This document shows positions 33,272 to 41,400 of a stretch of DNA of 54,840 bases, one piece after another; position 1 is the stretch's first letter; every line of letters starts with the position of its first letter. Origin of the DNA: JBBQKI01 sp038326725 (lineage in GTDB: Bacteria; Bacteroidota; Bacteroidia; Flavobacteriales; Flavobacteriaceae); NCBI GenBank assembly GCA_038326725.1, contig JBBQKI010000016.1, positions 1-54,840 of the forward strand, written 5' to 3'. The notes beneath the pieces are model-generated. The model was given only the letters and a program-made list of their open reading frames with translations, had not been told where the DNA came from and did not search any database. A program made the translations under genes and the position numbers.

Positions 33272-33373
33272 CCACAAGACACCACCCAAGCCCAGCGCAT
33301 TGCCGCTCTGGAGGAGGAAAACAAACTGTTGCATGCCAAGCTGGAAACGCTGATGGCAGTGGTGCGGAAGTAA
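33272..33373 (+). pseudogene. C-terminal stub of a lost coiled-coil surface protein
   Basis: An open frame without start codon reads TTQAQRIAALEEENKLLHAK and LETLMAVVRK-stop, ending in the LEEENK coiled coil shared with the stub at 20450-20530. The remainder of the gap 33112-33496 holds only the dispersed repeat, and a 34-codon frame at 33376-33480 that I do not call as a gene. Confidence 0.5.
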
Positions 33374-33496
33374 AAATGGATTGTGGTATATTTTGGGATA
33401 ACACCAAGTTAAAAATTTATATGAACTTCAGCTTAGCCAAGCATATTAGCAGGGTAAACTCAATAAAATTCGGAGTATAAACAAGTTAGCACAAAT

Positions 33497-33985
33497 ATGA
33501 AAAAAATAATTTTCTTCATTTTAGGAATAATTGTCCTGACATTCAATTCTTGTTTGAATTTAGAGTGGGGAGATAAGGAACAAATTTATCCCGAAAATAA
33601 TTTTGAGAAAGTAAACGAAATAAGTATTTATGAATTCAAAAATGAAAAGAAAATTCAGATTACTGACTCTTTACAAATAAAGGAAATTGTCAATGTTTTT
33701 AGAGATTCGAGTAGTTACTTTAAAAATGATAAAATAAAATTTAATGGTGTTAAACCACTTTACTCATTAAGTTTCGAAAGCGAGGAAATAATCCCTGATT
33801 TTGAAATATATCCGACTGAAAAAATGGATAAATTAGAAATGGCTTTTTTTGAACCTATTAAATTAGAATATGATCAATCGATCTGGAGAAATTACAACCG
33901 ATTTTATTTAAACAAGAAATTGCTTGTAAAATTTAAAAATTCGGCTTGTGCTTATCCGAAACGGAATTTGGAGAGTATTTTATAG
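33497..33985 (+). CDS. hypothetical lipoprotein
   Basis: This is a 162-residue protein with a lipoprotein signal (IIVLTFNSC, Cys19). The mature part is strand-rich and acidic (NEISIYEFKNEKKIQITDSL, YSLSFESEEIIPDFEIYP). It ends in a segment with an isolated Cys (NSACAYPKR). No family was recognised. It is AT-rich, with codon use like the other pocket genes and unlike the neighbouring backbone genes. Confidence 0.65.
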   Translation: MKKIIFFILGIIVLTFNSCLNLEWGDKEQIYPENNFEKVNEISIYEFKNEKKIQITDSLQIKEIVNVFRDSSSYFKNDKIKFNGVKPLYSLSFESEEIIPDFEIYPTEKMDKLEMAFFEPIKLEYDQSIWRNYNRFYLNKKLLVKFKNSACAYPKRNLESIL

Positions 33986-34143
33986 AGACGTATTTTTAGG
34001 CTATTTTAATGAAAATAAAATAAGAGATAAACAAGTGTCAATTAGACTAAGTCAAAATCTAGTGTAAAGCATGTGACTTTAACTTTGTAAACTATGTGCC
34101 TTAACGAACATTATACAACTGTGGGAGATAAACAATCAGAATA

Positions 34144-35163
34144 ATGAGAAAAATAATCAAAATTTTACTGGTAATCTTCATAGGGACTTTATTGGCTTGT
34201 AATAATGATCAAAAACCAAAGGGGACATTTGAGCCTAATAAAATCGGAAATATTATGTACAGAAATATTGAGTTTAAATCACAAGGAGCTATACTTAGAG
34301 GGAGGTTATATTTACAAGAGGATAAATCGAAAAAAAGCCCGGTTGTTATAATGGCTCACGGATTTACAACTACCATCAACGGGATGACAGCAGATAAGTA
34401 TGCAGAGAGATTTAGAGAAGCTGGCTTTGCTGTTTTATTATACGATCACCGAAATTTAGGGATAAGTGATGGAGAACCGCGTCAAGAATTAAATTTCTGG
34501 GTACAATCCAGAGGTTATGTTGATGCTATCGGTTTAATTTCAAACCAACCCGAAATTGATGCTGATAAAATTGCCGTTTGGGGGGCAAGTTTGAGCTCAC
34601 GTGAGGCATTTCTAGTTGGAACTACTGATGATAGAGTTAAAGCTGTTATTGCTATTATTCCAGCTTTTGGGGAAGAAATTCCCAAAGAAGATAAAGATGG
34701 AAGTTTATATGCTTTTGCAAAAGAAACTATTCTACTTGAGGATATAATGAGTTTGCCACAAACAACAACTGAACAAATGCCCATAGTATCGACAGACCAA
34801 AAAGGAACACCTTCTGCATTAACAGCATTAACGGCATATAATTGGTTTATTGAATATGGTGGAAGGTTTGGCACCAATTGGAAAAATGTAGTTTCATTTT
34901 CAAACATTAAAGTTCCTGATGATTTCAACATTGGTCAATTTGCAGCTCAATTAAAGGCTCCAATACTAATGGTTGTTGCAACCAATGATGAAATGAATGG
35001 TGCTAACCCAAAAGTGACACAATTTGTATATAATAACATCATACAACCAAAAGAATGGGTTGATATTGATGGAGGGCATTTCGGACTACTATATTATCCA
35101 AGTCCCTTATTTGATAAATCGAGTAAAACACAAATCGATTTTCTAAATAAGTATTTGAAATAA
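34144..35163 (+). CDS. alpha/beta hydrolase lipoprotein
   Basis: This is a 339-residue exported lipoprotein (lipobox LLAC, Cys19). HGFTTTINGM near 77 forms the oxyanion region, the nucleophile is S149 in GASLSS, an Asp lies in ATNDEMNGANP near 280 and a His in IDGGHFGLLY near 305. The nucleophile motif is G-x-S-x-S, not the common G-x-S-x-G. The substrate is unknown; it resembles plant-lipase-like and peptidase S15-type esterases of Bacteroidota. An exact TAACTTTG box lies at 34080-34087. Confidence 0.82.
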   Translation: MRKIIKILLVIFIGTLLACNNDQKPKGTFEPNKIGNIMYRNIEFKSQGAILRGRLYLQEDKSKKSPVVIMAHGFTTTINGMTADKYAERFREAGFAVLLYDHRNLGISDGEPRQELNFWVQSRGYVDAIGLISNQPEIDADKIAVWGASLSSREAFLVGTTDDRVKAVIAIIPAFGEEIPKEDKDGSLYAFAKETILLEDIMSLPQTTTEQMPIVSTDQKGTPSALTALTAYNWFIEYGGRFGTNWKNVVSFSNIKVPDDFNIGQFAAQLKAPILMVVATNDEMNGANPKVTQFVYNNIIQPKEWVDIDGGHFGLLYYPSPLFDKSSKTQIDFLNKYLK

Positions 35164-35189
35164 TAAAAATAACGTGTTACAACACCGTG

Positions 35190-35275
35190 TCCAATGAAAA
35201 GCAATAATCCCGCTCTTCAATAATTTTTTGACCCTCTCTACCTCCCGTTTGTAACTCACCCCCAGAACACCTGAA
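35190..35275. repeat. REP-like element, copy C (degenerate)
   Basis: CTTCAATAATTTTTTGACCC, then CTACCTCCCGTTTGTAACTC. This aligns over its length with the right part of copy 2 at 33215-33260. It lies just after the hydrolase gene and a GTGTTACAACAC palindrome (35174-35185). Confidence 0.5.
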
Positions 35276-35312
35276 ATTCCAAAGCCAATTGCCGTAAAAT
35301 AACTGGAAAAAA

Positions 35313-35595
35313 CCTAACATGAGTTAGCTTAACCCTAACAGGCGTTAGCACAAACCTAACCTGTGTTAGGTTAAAACATACAGAGGTTAGCACAAACCTA
35401 ACCTGTGTTATGTTAAAACATACAGAGGTTAGCACAAATCTAACCTGCGTTAGGTTAAAACATACAGAAGTTAGCACAAATCTAACCTGCGTTAGGTTAA
35501 AACATACAGGGGTTAGTACAAACCTAACTTGCGTTAGGTTAAAAAATGCAGAGGTTAGAATAAACCTAACATGTGTTAGGCTAAACCATACAAAT
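35313..35595. repeat. 42-bp minisatellite with conserved dyads (6 full units + partial)
   Basis: Six full 42-bp units start at 35344, 35386, 35428, 35470, 35512 and 35554; a degenerate partial unit precedes. Each begins GTTAG and has a second GTTAG exactly 21 bases on, so the unit is a divergent double of a 21-bp repeat. A central dyad CCTAAC-N4-GTTAGG is kept in nearly all units although the loop varies (CTGT, CTGC, TTGC, ATGT). The array is 180 bases after the hydrolase gene; both strands stay open in one frame because 42 is a multiple of three. Confidence 0.9.
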
Positions 35596-35645
35596 GATGG
35601 AATTTTGCATACAAAGTTTAGTAATAGAATAATAAAGCCAACAAA

Positions 35646-35798
35646 ATGAAAACACAGAAAAAGCTAATAATGCCGCATATTGGGAGTCTGCTGAAAACCT
35701 ATTATAAAGCATCAATTCTTCTGACGATTTTAATAATAAAGAATATAAAACAAAATACAGAACTGAATATTAATTTGACTGAAAAACAAAATATATAA
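35646..35798 (+). CDS. possible small basic protein (weak)
   Basis: A 50-codon frame from ATG (MKTQKKLIMPHIGSLL ...) has a hydrophobic middle (SILLTILI) and a Lys/Asn-rich end. It has no promoter match and lies between the minisatellite and the dispersed repeat. It may be chance in AT-rich DNA. Otherwise 35596-35818 shows nothing. Confidence 0.22.
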   Translation: MKTQKKLIMPHIGSLLKTYYKASILLTILIIKNIKQNTELNINLTEKQNI

Positions 35799-35817
35799 CG
35801 GAATAAAAAGCCAGTTG

Positions 35818-35880
35818 CACAACAAAGAACTGAGGTAAAAAACAACATTTTTCTCCATTAATTTTTGATACTATTATTCC
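35818..35880. repeat. dispersed repeat, copy 3 (AACAAAGAACTGAG family)
   Basis: AACAAAGAACTGAGGTAAAA, then CAACATTTTTCTCCATTAA and TTTTTGATACTATTATTCC. It is very close to copy 1 and ends just after the second accessory pocket, 24 bases from the cytochrome c stop codon. Confidence 0.65.
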
Positions 35881-35903
35881 ATGCCAACCCCCAAGCAGGA
35901 ATT

Positions 35904-36362
35904 CTATTTAGAAATAGCCCCAACCTCCTCCGGCGTTACCATTTTTTCCTGTTTGTTGCCCCAGCTGTTCATTACGTAGTTCAGCACGTCCGCTACTTCT
36001 TCATCGCTTAGGCCCATGGGGGCCATAAGCCCATTATAGGTTACGCCGTTTACTTCTATTTCGCCGCTTTGCCCAAACTTTACGGCATGGATGCTCTCTG
36101 TGCGCTTTTCCGTCAACCAGTTTGAGCCTGCAAGGGGCGGGAAATTGTTAGGGATGCCCTTGCCATTCCCTAAATGGCATTGCATACAGAAATCGGTATA
36201 GAGCAGCCCTCCGCGTTCCATGCTTTTTTGTAGGCTGTTCTGTGGGATAGCCTGTATTTGACCTGTTATAACGGTTTCCTTTTTCTTGTCCGGAGTGTTA
36301 CAGGAAAGGATAAACAGCGCAAGCAGGAAGAGAATGGATTTTATTTTTTGGCTTTGGTACAT
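35904..36362 (-). CDS. c-type cytochrome lipoprotein
   Basis: This is a 152-residue single-heme cytochrome c. A lipoprotein signal (FILSC, Cys21) anchors it to the outer face of a membrane. The heme motif is CMQCH (Cys59, Cys62, His63), followed by PPLAGSNWL and the likely Met ligand in APMGLSDEEVADVLNYV. It is typical of the class I cytochromes next to PQQ or alcohol dehydrogenases and may receive electrons from a periplasmic dehydrogenase; the sugar dehydrogenase at 47491 is too far away to be a clear partner. Confidence 0.88.
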   Translation of the reverse strand: MYQSQKIKSILFLLALFILSCNTPDKKKETVITGQIQAIPQNSLQKSMERGGLLYTDFCMQCHLGNGKGIPNNFPPLAGSNWLTEKRTESIHAVKFGQSGEIEVNGVTYNGLMAPMGLSDEEVADVLNYVMNSWGNKQEKMVTPEEVGAISK

Positions 36363-36548
36363 TAGGGAGTTTTTGAATTAGTAATTTATAGGGTTGGGCC
36401 TATGATGGCCTTTTTTTTACCAAGATATTGAAATAAATATTGAATTGCGAATTCTTGAGTCCTTTAGAACAAAAACCTCAATAAAACCCCCGAAAACACA
36501 GAATAATAAAATCGGTTTTACGATATTTGGAGTCTTGATCCCTATGGC

Positions 36549-37088
36549 TTGCGAAAACAATTAGCTGCAATACTATTTATCCTTATCCTTACAGTGCCGG
36601 TAACGTTCACTTATGTATGGCTTAACTATAAAAAAGCCGCGGTGAAACGGGAAATTAAATGGCGGATGATTGACGGCCTCGACAAGGAAGAATTCGTACT
36701 TTTAAAATTCACCAAAAAAGAAACCCAAACGAAGCTGAGGTGGGAACATTCCCGCGAATTTGAGTATAACGGACAGATGTATGATATTGTGGATACCGAA
36801 ATAAAGGGGGACAGCATTTTTTACAGATGTTGGTGGGACCATAAAGAAACCCAGCTTAATAAGAAGCTTGACAAGTTGGTGGTACAGGCCTTCGGGAAAG
36901 ACCCCCAAAAACGCAATAAACAGGAACAGCTTTTTTCCTTTTTCAAATCCTTTTTTTCTCCGGAGCCCGTGGAGTGGCAACAAACGGCAATACATTACGA
37001 GCGGGTAGTACGGCATTTCCCTTTGTATAATGCTTTTTTTGACCCACTCATTTTTCCTCCACCCGCCCCGCCGCCCTGGCAATGCTAG
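36549..37088 (+). CDS. hypothetical single-helix membrane protein, TonB-receptor neighbour
   Basis: This 179-residue protein is not recognised. It begins with a TTG start (36549), as an in-frame stop at 36507 leaves no ATG. A membrane helix lies at residues 5-25, followed by a soluble domain with many aromatic and charged residues (EFEYNGQMYDIVDTEIKGDSIFYRCWWDH), and a Pro-rich end PPPAPPP with a final Cys. Small genes of this shape are commonly seen directly before TonB receptors in flavobacteria, and 74 bases separate it from one here. The two may share an operon. Confidence 0.7.
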   Translation: MRKQLAAILFILILTVPVTFTYVWLNYKKAAVKREIKWRMIDGLDKEEFVLLKFTKKETQTKLRWEHSREFEYNGQMYDIVDTEIKGDSIFYRCWWDHKETQLNKKLDKLVVQAFGKDPQKRNKQEQLFSFFKSFFSPEPVEWQQTAIHYERVVRHFPLYNAFFDPLIFPPPAPPPWQC

Positions 37089-37162
37089 CCTTCCATTATA
37101 GATATCGGCAGTCAAGCTATTGTGTGTCCAAATAGCGGCACCTAATTAAAAACATAATCTCA

Positions 37163-39568
37163 ATGAAATATTTATTTATGTTGTGGCTGTTGTTCGGGTT
37201 TATGGGCATTACCCATTCCCAGACAATTACCATAAAAGATCAAGATACCAATATCCCAATTGAATTGGTAACCCTGATGAGCAATAGCCCCAAGGCTTTT
37301 GCAACAACCAATGCACAGGGGCAGGCGGATATTTCAGCCTTTAAGGGCGCTGAAAAAATAGAAATCCGCACCTTGGGCTATATTACTTTAATTAAAACCT
37401 ATGCAGAATTGAAGTCCGCCTCTTTTGCAATCACGATGGAGGCTTCAAACCTGAACCTGGACGAAGTGGTGATTTCCGGAACCCGCTGGAGGCAGAATAC
37501 CCGGGATGTGCCTTCAAAGATCGTTTCCATTTCGGCCAAGGATGCCGCCCTTCAAAACCCTCAAACCGCTGCAGACCTGTTGGGGATTTCCGGCAAGGTA
37601 TTTATTCAGAAAAGCCAACAGGGTGGGGGCAGCCCCATCATACGCGGCTTTGCTACCAACCGTTTGCTTTATACTATTGACGGTGTGAGGATGAACACCG
37701 CCATTTTTCGGGCGGGGAATATACAGAACGTGATTAGTGTAGATCCTTTTGCCGTGCAGAGCACCGAGGTGCTGTTCGGACCCGGCTCGGTTATTTACGG
37801 GAGCGATGCCATTGGCGGGGTGATGAGCTTTCAAACTTTGATTCCCCAATTTTCTTTGGATGAAAAGACTTTTATTCGGGGCAAGGCACTTACACGTTAT
37901 TCTTCCGCCAACAATGAAAAGACGGCACATTTAGACGTTAACGTGGGCTGGAAGGAATGGGCCTTTATAACCAGCATAAGCTCTTGGGACTATGACCATT
38001 TGCGGCAAGGAAGTCACGGGCCGGAGGATTACATAAAGCCTTTTTACGTACAACGGCAGGACAGTATAGACCGGGTGATTACGCAGGAAGATCCCCTTTT
38101 GCAAATCCCCTCCGCCTATTCCCAGCTTAACCTGATGCAAAAAATCAGGTTCCAACCCAATGAAAACTGGGATTTCCAATATGGTTTTCATTTTTCGGAA
38201 TCTTCCCCTTTCGGGCGGTATGATAGGCATACCCGTTTAAGGGATGGGAAGCCACGCTATGCGGAATGGGACTATGGCCCACAGATATGGATGATGAACA
38301 ACCTGAACATCACCCATAGTGCAAATAATGCCATTTATGACCAAATGACCCTTCGCTTGGCGCAACAGTTTTTTGAAGAAAGCAGGATAGACCGTACTTT
38401 GAACGATGTGCAGCGCAACACCCAGACCGAAGAGGTTGATGCTTACTCCGTAAACTTGGATTTCGTGAAGCCCCTTGGAGAAAGTAATACCCTGTTCTAT
38501 GGGGTGGAGTATATATTCAACGATGTGGAGTCCACAGGCTTTTTTACAGATATTTCCACTGGCGTAGACACTGTTGGCCCTGCCCGTTACCCTCAAGCAA
38601 CTTGGCAATCCATAGGCGTTTACCTTAATGATGAGTTTAAAGCCACCGAAAAGCTAACACTGCAGGCGGGGATACGCTACAACTATTTTATGCTGGATGC
38701 CGAGTTTGACACCACCTTTTATCCCTTTCCCTTTACAAAAGCCAAGCTTAACAATGGCTCCTTGACCGGGAGCATAGGCGGGGTTTTCCGACCTGATAAT
38801 ACTTGGGCAATAAGCAGCAACTTGGGCACCGCCTTTCGGGCGCCAAATGTGGACGATTTGGGCAAGGTGTTTGATTCGGAACCGGGGAACGTTAGCGTGC
38901 CCAATCCGGACCTGAAACCCGAATATGTCTATAATGCTGATCTGGGGATTGCCAAGGTGTTCGGGAACGCCGTAAAGGTGGATATTACAGGATACTACAG
39001 CTACCTTAAGGATGCCTTGGTGCGCCGCGATTTCCAACTTAACGGCTTGGACAGCATTGTGTACAATGGTGAACTAAGCCAAGTGCAGGCCATTCAAAAT
39101 GCCGCTGTGGCCACCGTATATGGAGTGCAGGCAGGGATTGAAATCAAATTGCCACAAGGCTTTGGTTTTTCCACCGACCTTAACTTCCAAAAGGGCGAGG
39201 AAGAATTGGATAACGGCACCACCAGCCCCTCGAGGCACGCTGCCCCGTTTTTTGCCACCTCCCGTTTAACGTTTTCGGCAAGAAAGCTGAACATGGAGTT
39301 CAATGTGGTATATAACGGCAAACGCGATTTTGAGGATTTGGCGGAAGAAGAACAGGCGAAGACCGAGTTTTATGCCCTTGACGAGAACGGCAATCCATAC
39401 TCCCCCGCTTGGTACACCATGAATTTGAAAGCTATGTACAAGCTAACGGATTACCTGGCGGTGAACGCTGGGGTGGAGAACCTGACGGACCAAAGGTACC
39501 GCCCATACAGTTCTGGGATTTCCGGTGCCGGACGGAACTTTGTAATGTCTTTAACGGCAAATTTTTAA
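37163..39568 (+). CDS. TonB-dependent receptor, heme/hemoglobin receptor type
   Basis: This is an 801-residue outer-membrane receptor with signal peptide (cut near residue 19), a CarboxypepD_reg-like domain (20-105), a plug (about 108-240; SPIIRGFATNRLLYTIDGVR) and a barrel ending in NFVMSLTANF. Two motifs described for heme receptors are present: FRAP in TAFRAPNVDDLG and NPDL in VPNPDLKPEY, in that order and spacing. The heme assignment rests on these only; the conserved His between them is not obvious, so other ligands remain possible. A terminator follows closely. Confidence 0.88.
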   Translation: MKYLFMLWLLFGFMGITHSQTITIKDQDTNIPIELVTLMSNSPKAFATTNAQGQADISAFKGAEKIEIRTLGYITLIKTYAELKSASFAITMEASNLNLDEVVISGTRWRQNTRDVPSKIVSISAKDAALQNPQTAADLLGISGKVFIQKSQQGGGSPIIRGFATNRLLYTIDGVRMNTAIFRAGNIQNVISVDPFAVQSTEVLFGPGSVIYGSDAIGGVMSFQTLIPQFSLDEKTFIRGKALTRYSSANNEKTAHLDVNVGWKEWAFITSISSWDYDHLRQGSHGPEDYIKPFYVQRQDSIDRVITQEDPLLQIPSAYSQLNLMQKIRFQPNENWDFQYGFHFSESSPFGRYDRHTRLRDGKPRYAEWDYGPQIWMMNNLNITHSANNAIYDQMTLRLAQQFFEESRIDRTLNDVQRNTQTEEVDAYSVNLDFVKPLGESNTLFYGVEYIFNDVESTGFFTDISTGVDTVGPARYPQATWQSIGVYLNDEFKATEKLTLQAGIRYNYFMLDAEFDTTFYPFPFTKAKLNNGSLTGSIGGVFRPDNTWAISSNLGTAFRAPNVDDLGKVFDSEPGNVSVPNPDLKPEYVYNADLGIAKVFGNAVKVDITGYYSYLKDALVRRDFQLNGLDSIVYNGELSQVQAIQNAAVATVYGVQAGIEIKLPQGFGFSTDLNFQKGEEELDNGTTSPSRHAAPFFATSRLTFSARKLNMEFNVVYNGKRDFEDLAEEEQAKTEFYALDENGNPYSPAWYTMNLKAMYKLTDYLAVNAGVENLTDQRYRPYSSGISGAGRNFVMSLTANF

Positions 39569-39584
39569 TCTAACCTTTAATTTA

Positions 39585-39627
39585 AAACCTGCGGCTTTCC
39601 TGGAATGTCGCAGGTTTATATTTTATT
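39585..39627 (+). terminator. terminator of the TonB receptor gene
   Basis: AAACCTGCG (39585-39593) pairs perfectly with CGCAGGTTT (39609-39617), followed by a T-rich stretch. Confidence 0.75.
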
Positions 39628-39960
39628 CCTTTACAGAAAAAACTACGCCTAATATCGCTCAAGGGCATAACGCTATCGATGTTCGACTCCACAAAGTCGG
39701 CAAAGTCTTTTTTGCTATCCTTCCTGTAAAATAAATAGAGAAGCAAATCCACAGTACAACTTCCTCACACTTAATTTCTTTTAGGCAAAAAGAAAAACTC
39801 AACGGGTCATTATAATGACTACATTTGTCCGTGTGAAAGAAAAAACCTACAATATTAATTGAAAACTTCATTAAAAATTATTTTAGTCACATATAGTAAA
39901 TCACTCTTCATTTATCCATTGGAAACCATCTCCAATTCTTAAATAAAAAGAATAAAAAAA
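39628..39960. other. intergenic region upstream of the phosphorelay operon
   Basis: No gene, promoter match or clear repeat was found here. It is AT-rich and ends in an A-rich tract before the ATG. Confidence 0.5.
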
Positions 39961-40953
39961 ATGGATAAAAAAGAAAAATCAGACGAACTTTTTATTGCCC
40001 ACAAAGAACTCGCTTTTCAAAGCCAGGAGAAAGGAAAGCGCGCTGCCGAACTTGTAATTGCCAATGAAGAACTCTTTTTTCAAAAAGAGGAAAAAGGGAA
40101 ACGTGCAGCAGAACTCATAGTTGCCAACAAAGAACTCGTTCTTCAAAAAGAGGAAAAGAAAAAAAGAGCAGCCGAATTAATCGCTTCCAACAAAGAAGTT
40201 GACGAATTGGAAAAGCGAGTGAAAGAACGCACCGAAGATTTAGAATCATTTTCATATTCCGTATCGCATGATTTGCGCACACCGCTTCGTGCCATAAACG
40301 GGTACGCAAAAATACTAGGAGAAGATTACGGTGCCGTGCTTGATGACGAAGGAAAAAGAGTGTTGGGGGAAGTGACAAGCAATGCAAAAAAAATGGGTGT
40401 GCTTATAGATGACCTTCTAACCTTTTCCCGATTGGGGCGAAAAGGAATTACAAAGTCTTGCGTAGATATGAACAATTTGGTTGAAACTGTTCTTTCAGAA
40501 ATCAATCAAAGTACTACTCATAATGCCGAAATAAAATTTAGCAACTTGCTTCCAGCAGTTGCAGATTATAATTTATTGCAACCTGTAATTACCAACCTTC
40601 TTCTAAACGCCATTAAATATTCATCTAAAAAAGAAAAGCCGCAGATAGAAATAAAATCAGAGCGGAAAAAAGGAGCGCTTATATATTCTATTAGCGACAA
40701 TGGGGTTGGCTTCGATATGCAATATGTAGATAAATTATTCGGGGTGTTTCAGCGGCTTCATTCCGATGAAGAATTTTCGGGCACAGGTGTAGGGCTTGCT
40801 ATCGTGCAGCGCATTATTCACAAACACGATGGAAAAGTTTGGGCCGAAGGGAAAGAGGGGCAAGGCGCAACCTTCTTTTTCAGCTTACCCATTATTGATA
40901 AAATAGAACTGGAGAAAACGACTAATTTTAATTACCCAAATAATGGAAAATGA
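39961..40953 (+). CDS. cytoplasmic histidine kinase with repeated coiled-coil N-terminus
   Basis: This is a 330-residue kinase without membrane helices. Residues 1-85 are a coiled coil built of a 21-residue repeat, seen as GKRAAELVIANEELFFQKEE and two variants. The phosphoacceptor box SHDLRTPLRAI has its His at residue 103, the N box is TNLLLNAIKYSSKK, G1 is DNGVGFDM and G2 is GTGVGLAIVQRI. The HisKA/HATPase pattern is that of phytochrome-associated kinases. It has no sensor domain of its own, so it may be driven by another sensor. Its 3' end overlaps the next gene by 11 bases. Confidence 0.88.
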   Translation: MDKKEKSDELFIAHKELAFQSQEKGKRAAELVIANEELFFQKEEKGKRAAELIVANKELVLQKEEKKKRAAELIASNKEVDELEKRVKERTEDLESFSYSVSHDLRTPLRAINGYAKILGEDYGAVLDDEGKRVLGEVTSNAKKMGVLIDDLLTFSRLGRKGITKSCVDMNNLVETVLSEINQSTTHNAEIKFSNLLPAVADYNLLQPVITNLLLNAIKYSSKKEKPQIEIKSERKKGALIYSISDNGVGFDMQYVDKLFGVFQRLHSDEEFSGTGVGLAIVQRIIHKHDGKVWAEGKEGQGATFFFSLPIIDKIELEKTTNFNYPNNGK

Positions 40954-41383
40954 AACCTTCGAAATCCTACTCATAGAAGATAACATGAACGATGCAGAGC
41001 TCGCTATTCGTGCACTTCGCAAAGGCAACATCAACAATACTCTTATCCATCTTAAAAACGGAGCCAAAGCACTTGAGTTTCTTTTTGGCACAGGAAATTT
41101 TGAAGGTAGGGACATTAGGAAAAAGCCAAAATTAATACTGCTCGATTTAAAAATGCCGAAAGTGGACGGGCTTGAAGTACTGACGCAGATAAAGGCAAAC
41201 GAACTCACAAAAGCAATTCCAGTAGTGGTACTCACTTCGTCCAAAGAGCATCCGGATATTGAACGCGCCTATTCGCTTGGGGCTAACAGCTATATTGTAA
41301 AGCCGGTTGAGTTCGATGAATTTACCAAAGTGGTTACAGACCTTGGTTTTTATTGGTTGCTGAAGAATCAACCTCCTGTTTAA
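40943..41383 (+). CDS. Rcp1-like response regulator, receiver only
   Basis: This is a 146-residue single receiver domain. The acidic pair is at 12-13 (IEDN), the phosphoacceptor is D68 in LILLDLKMP, and K120 in YIVKPVEFDEF completes the site. The form LLIEDNMNDAELAIRALRK ... is that of Rcp1, the regulator of cyanobacterial phytochrome Cph1. It has no output domain. It overlaps the kinase before it and ends 17 bases before the TTG start of the large kinase. Confidence 0.9.
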   Translation: MENETFEILLIEDNMNDAELAIRALRKGNINNTLIHLKNGAKALEFLFGTGNFEGRDIRKKPKLILLDLKMPKVDGLEVLTQIKANELTKAIPVVVLTSSKEHPDIERAYSLGANSYIVKPVEFDEFTKVVTDLGFYWLLKNQPPV

Positions 41384-41400
41384 AAAAAAATGCTTACAAA

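Noticed and set aside
33376..33480. 34-codon frame after the second stub
   Set aside because: Too short, no promoter or conserved feature.
35313..35595. CRISPR array
   Set aside because: Units are contiguous with no unique spacers and no cas genes are in the window.
35256..35649. Open frames on both strands over the 42-bp minisatellite
   Set aside because: They are open because the period is a multiple of three; there is no signal peptide, promoter or start context. Kept only as a remark in the finding.
39659..39871. Minus-strand frame upstream of the phosphorelay operon
   Set aside because: Composition and start context look random and no domain is visible.
40120..40150. AACAAAGAACTCG in the kinase gene as another copy of the dispersed repeat
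   Set aside because: It codes for NKEL in the 21-residue repeat and has none of the flanks of the repeat family.
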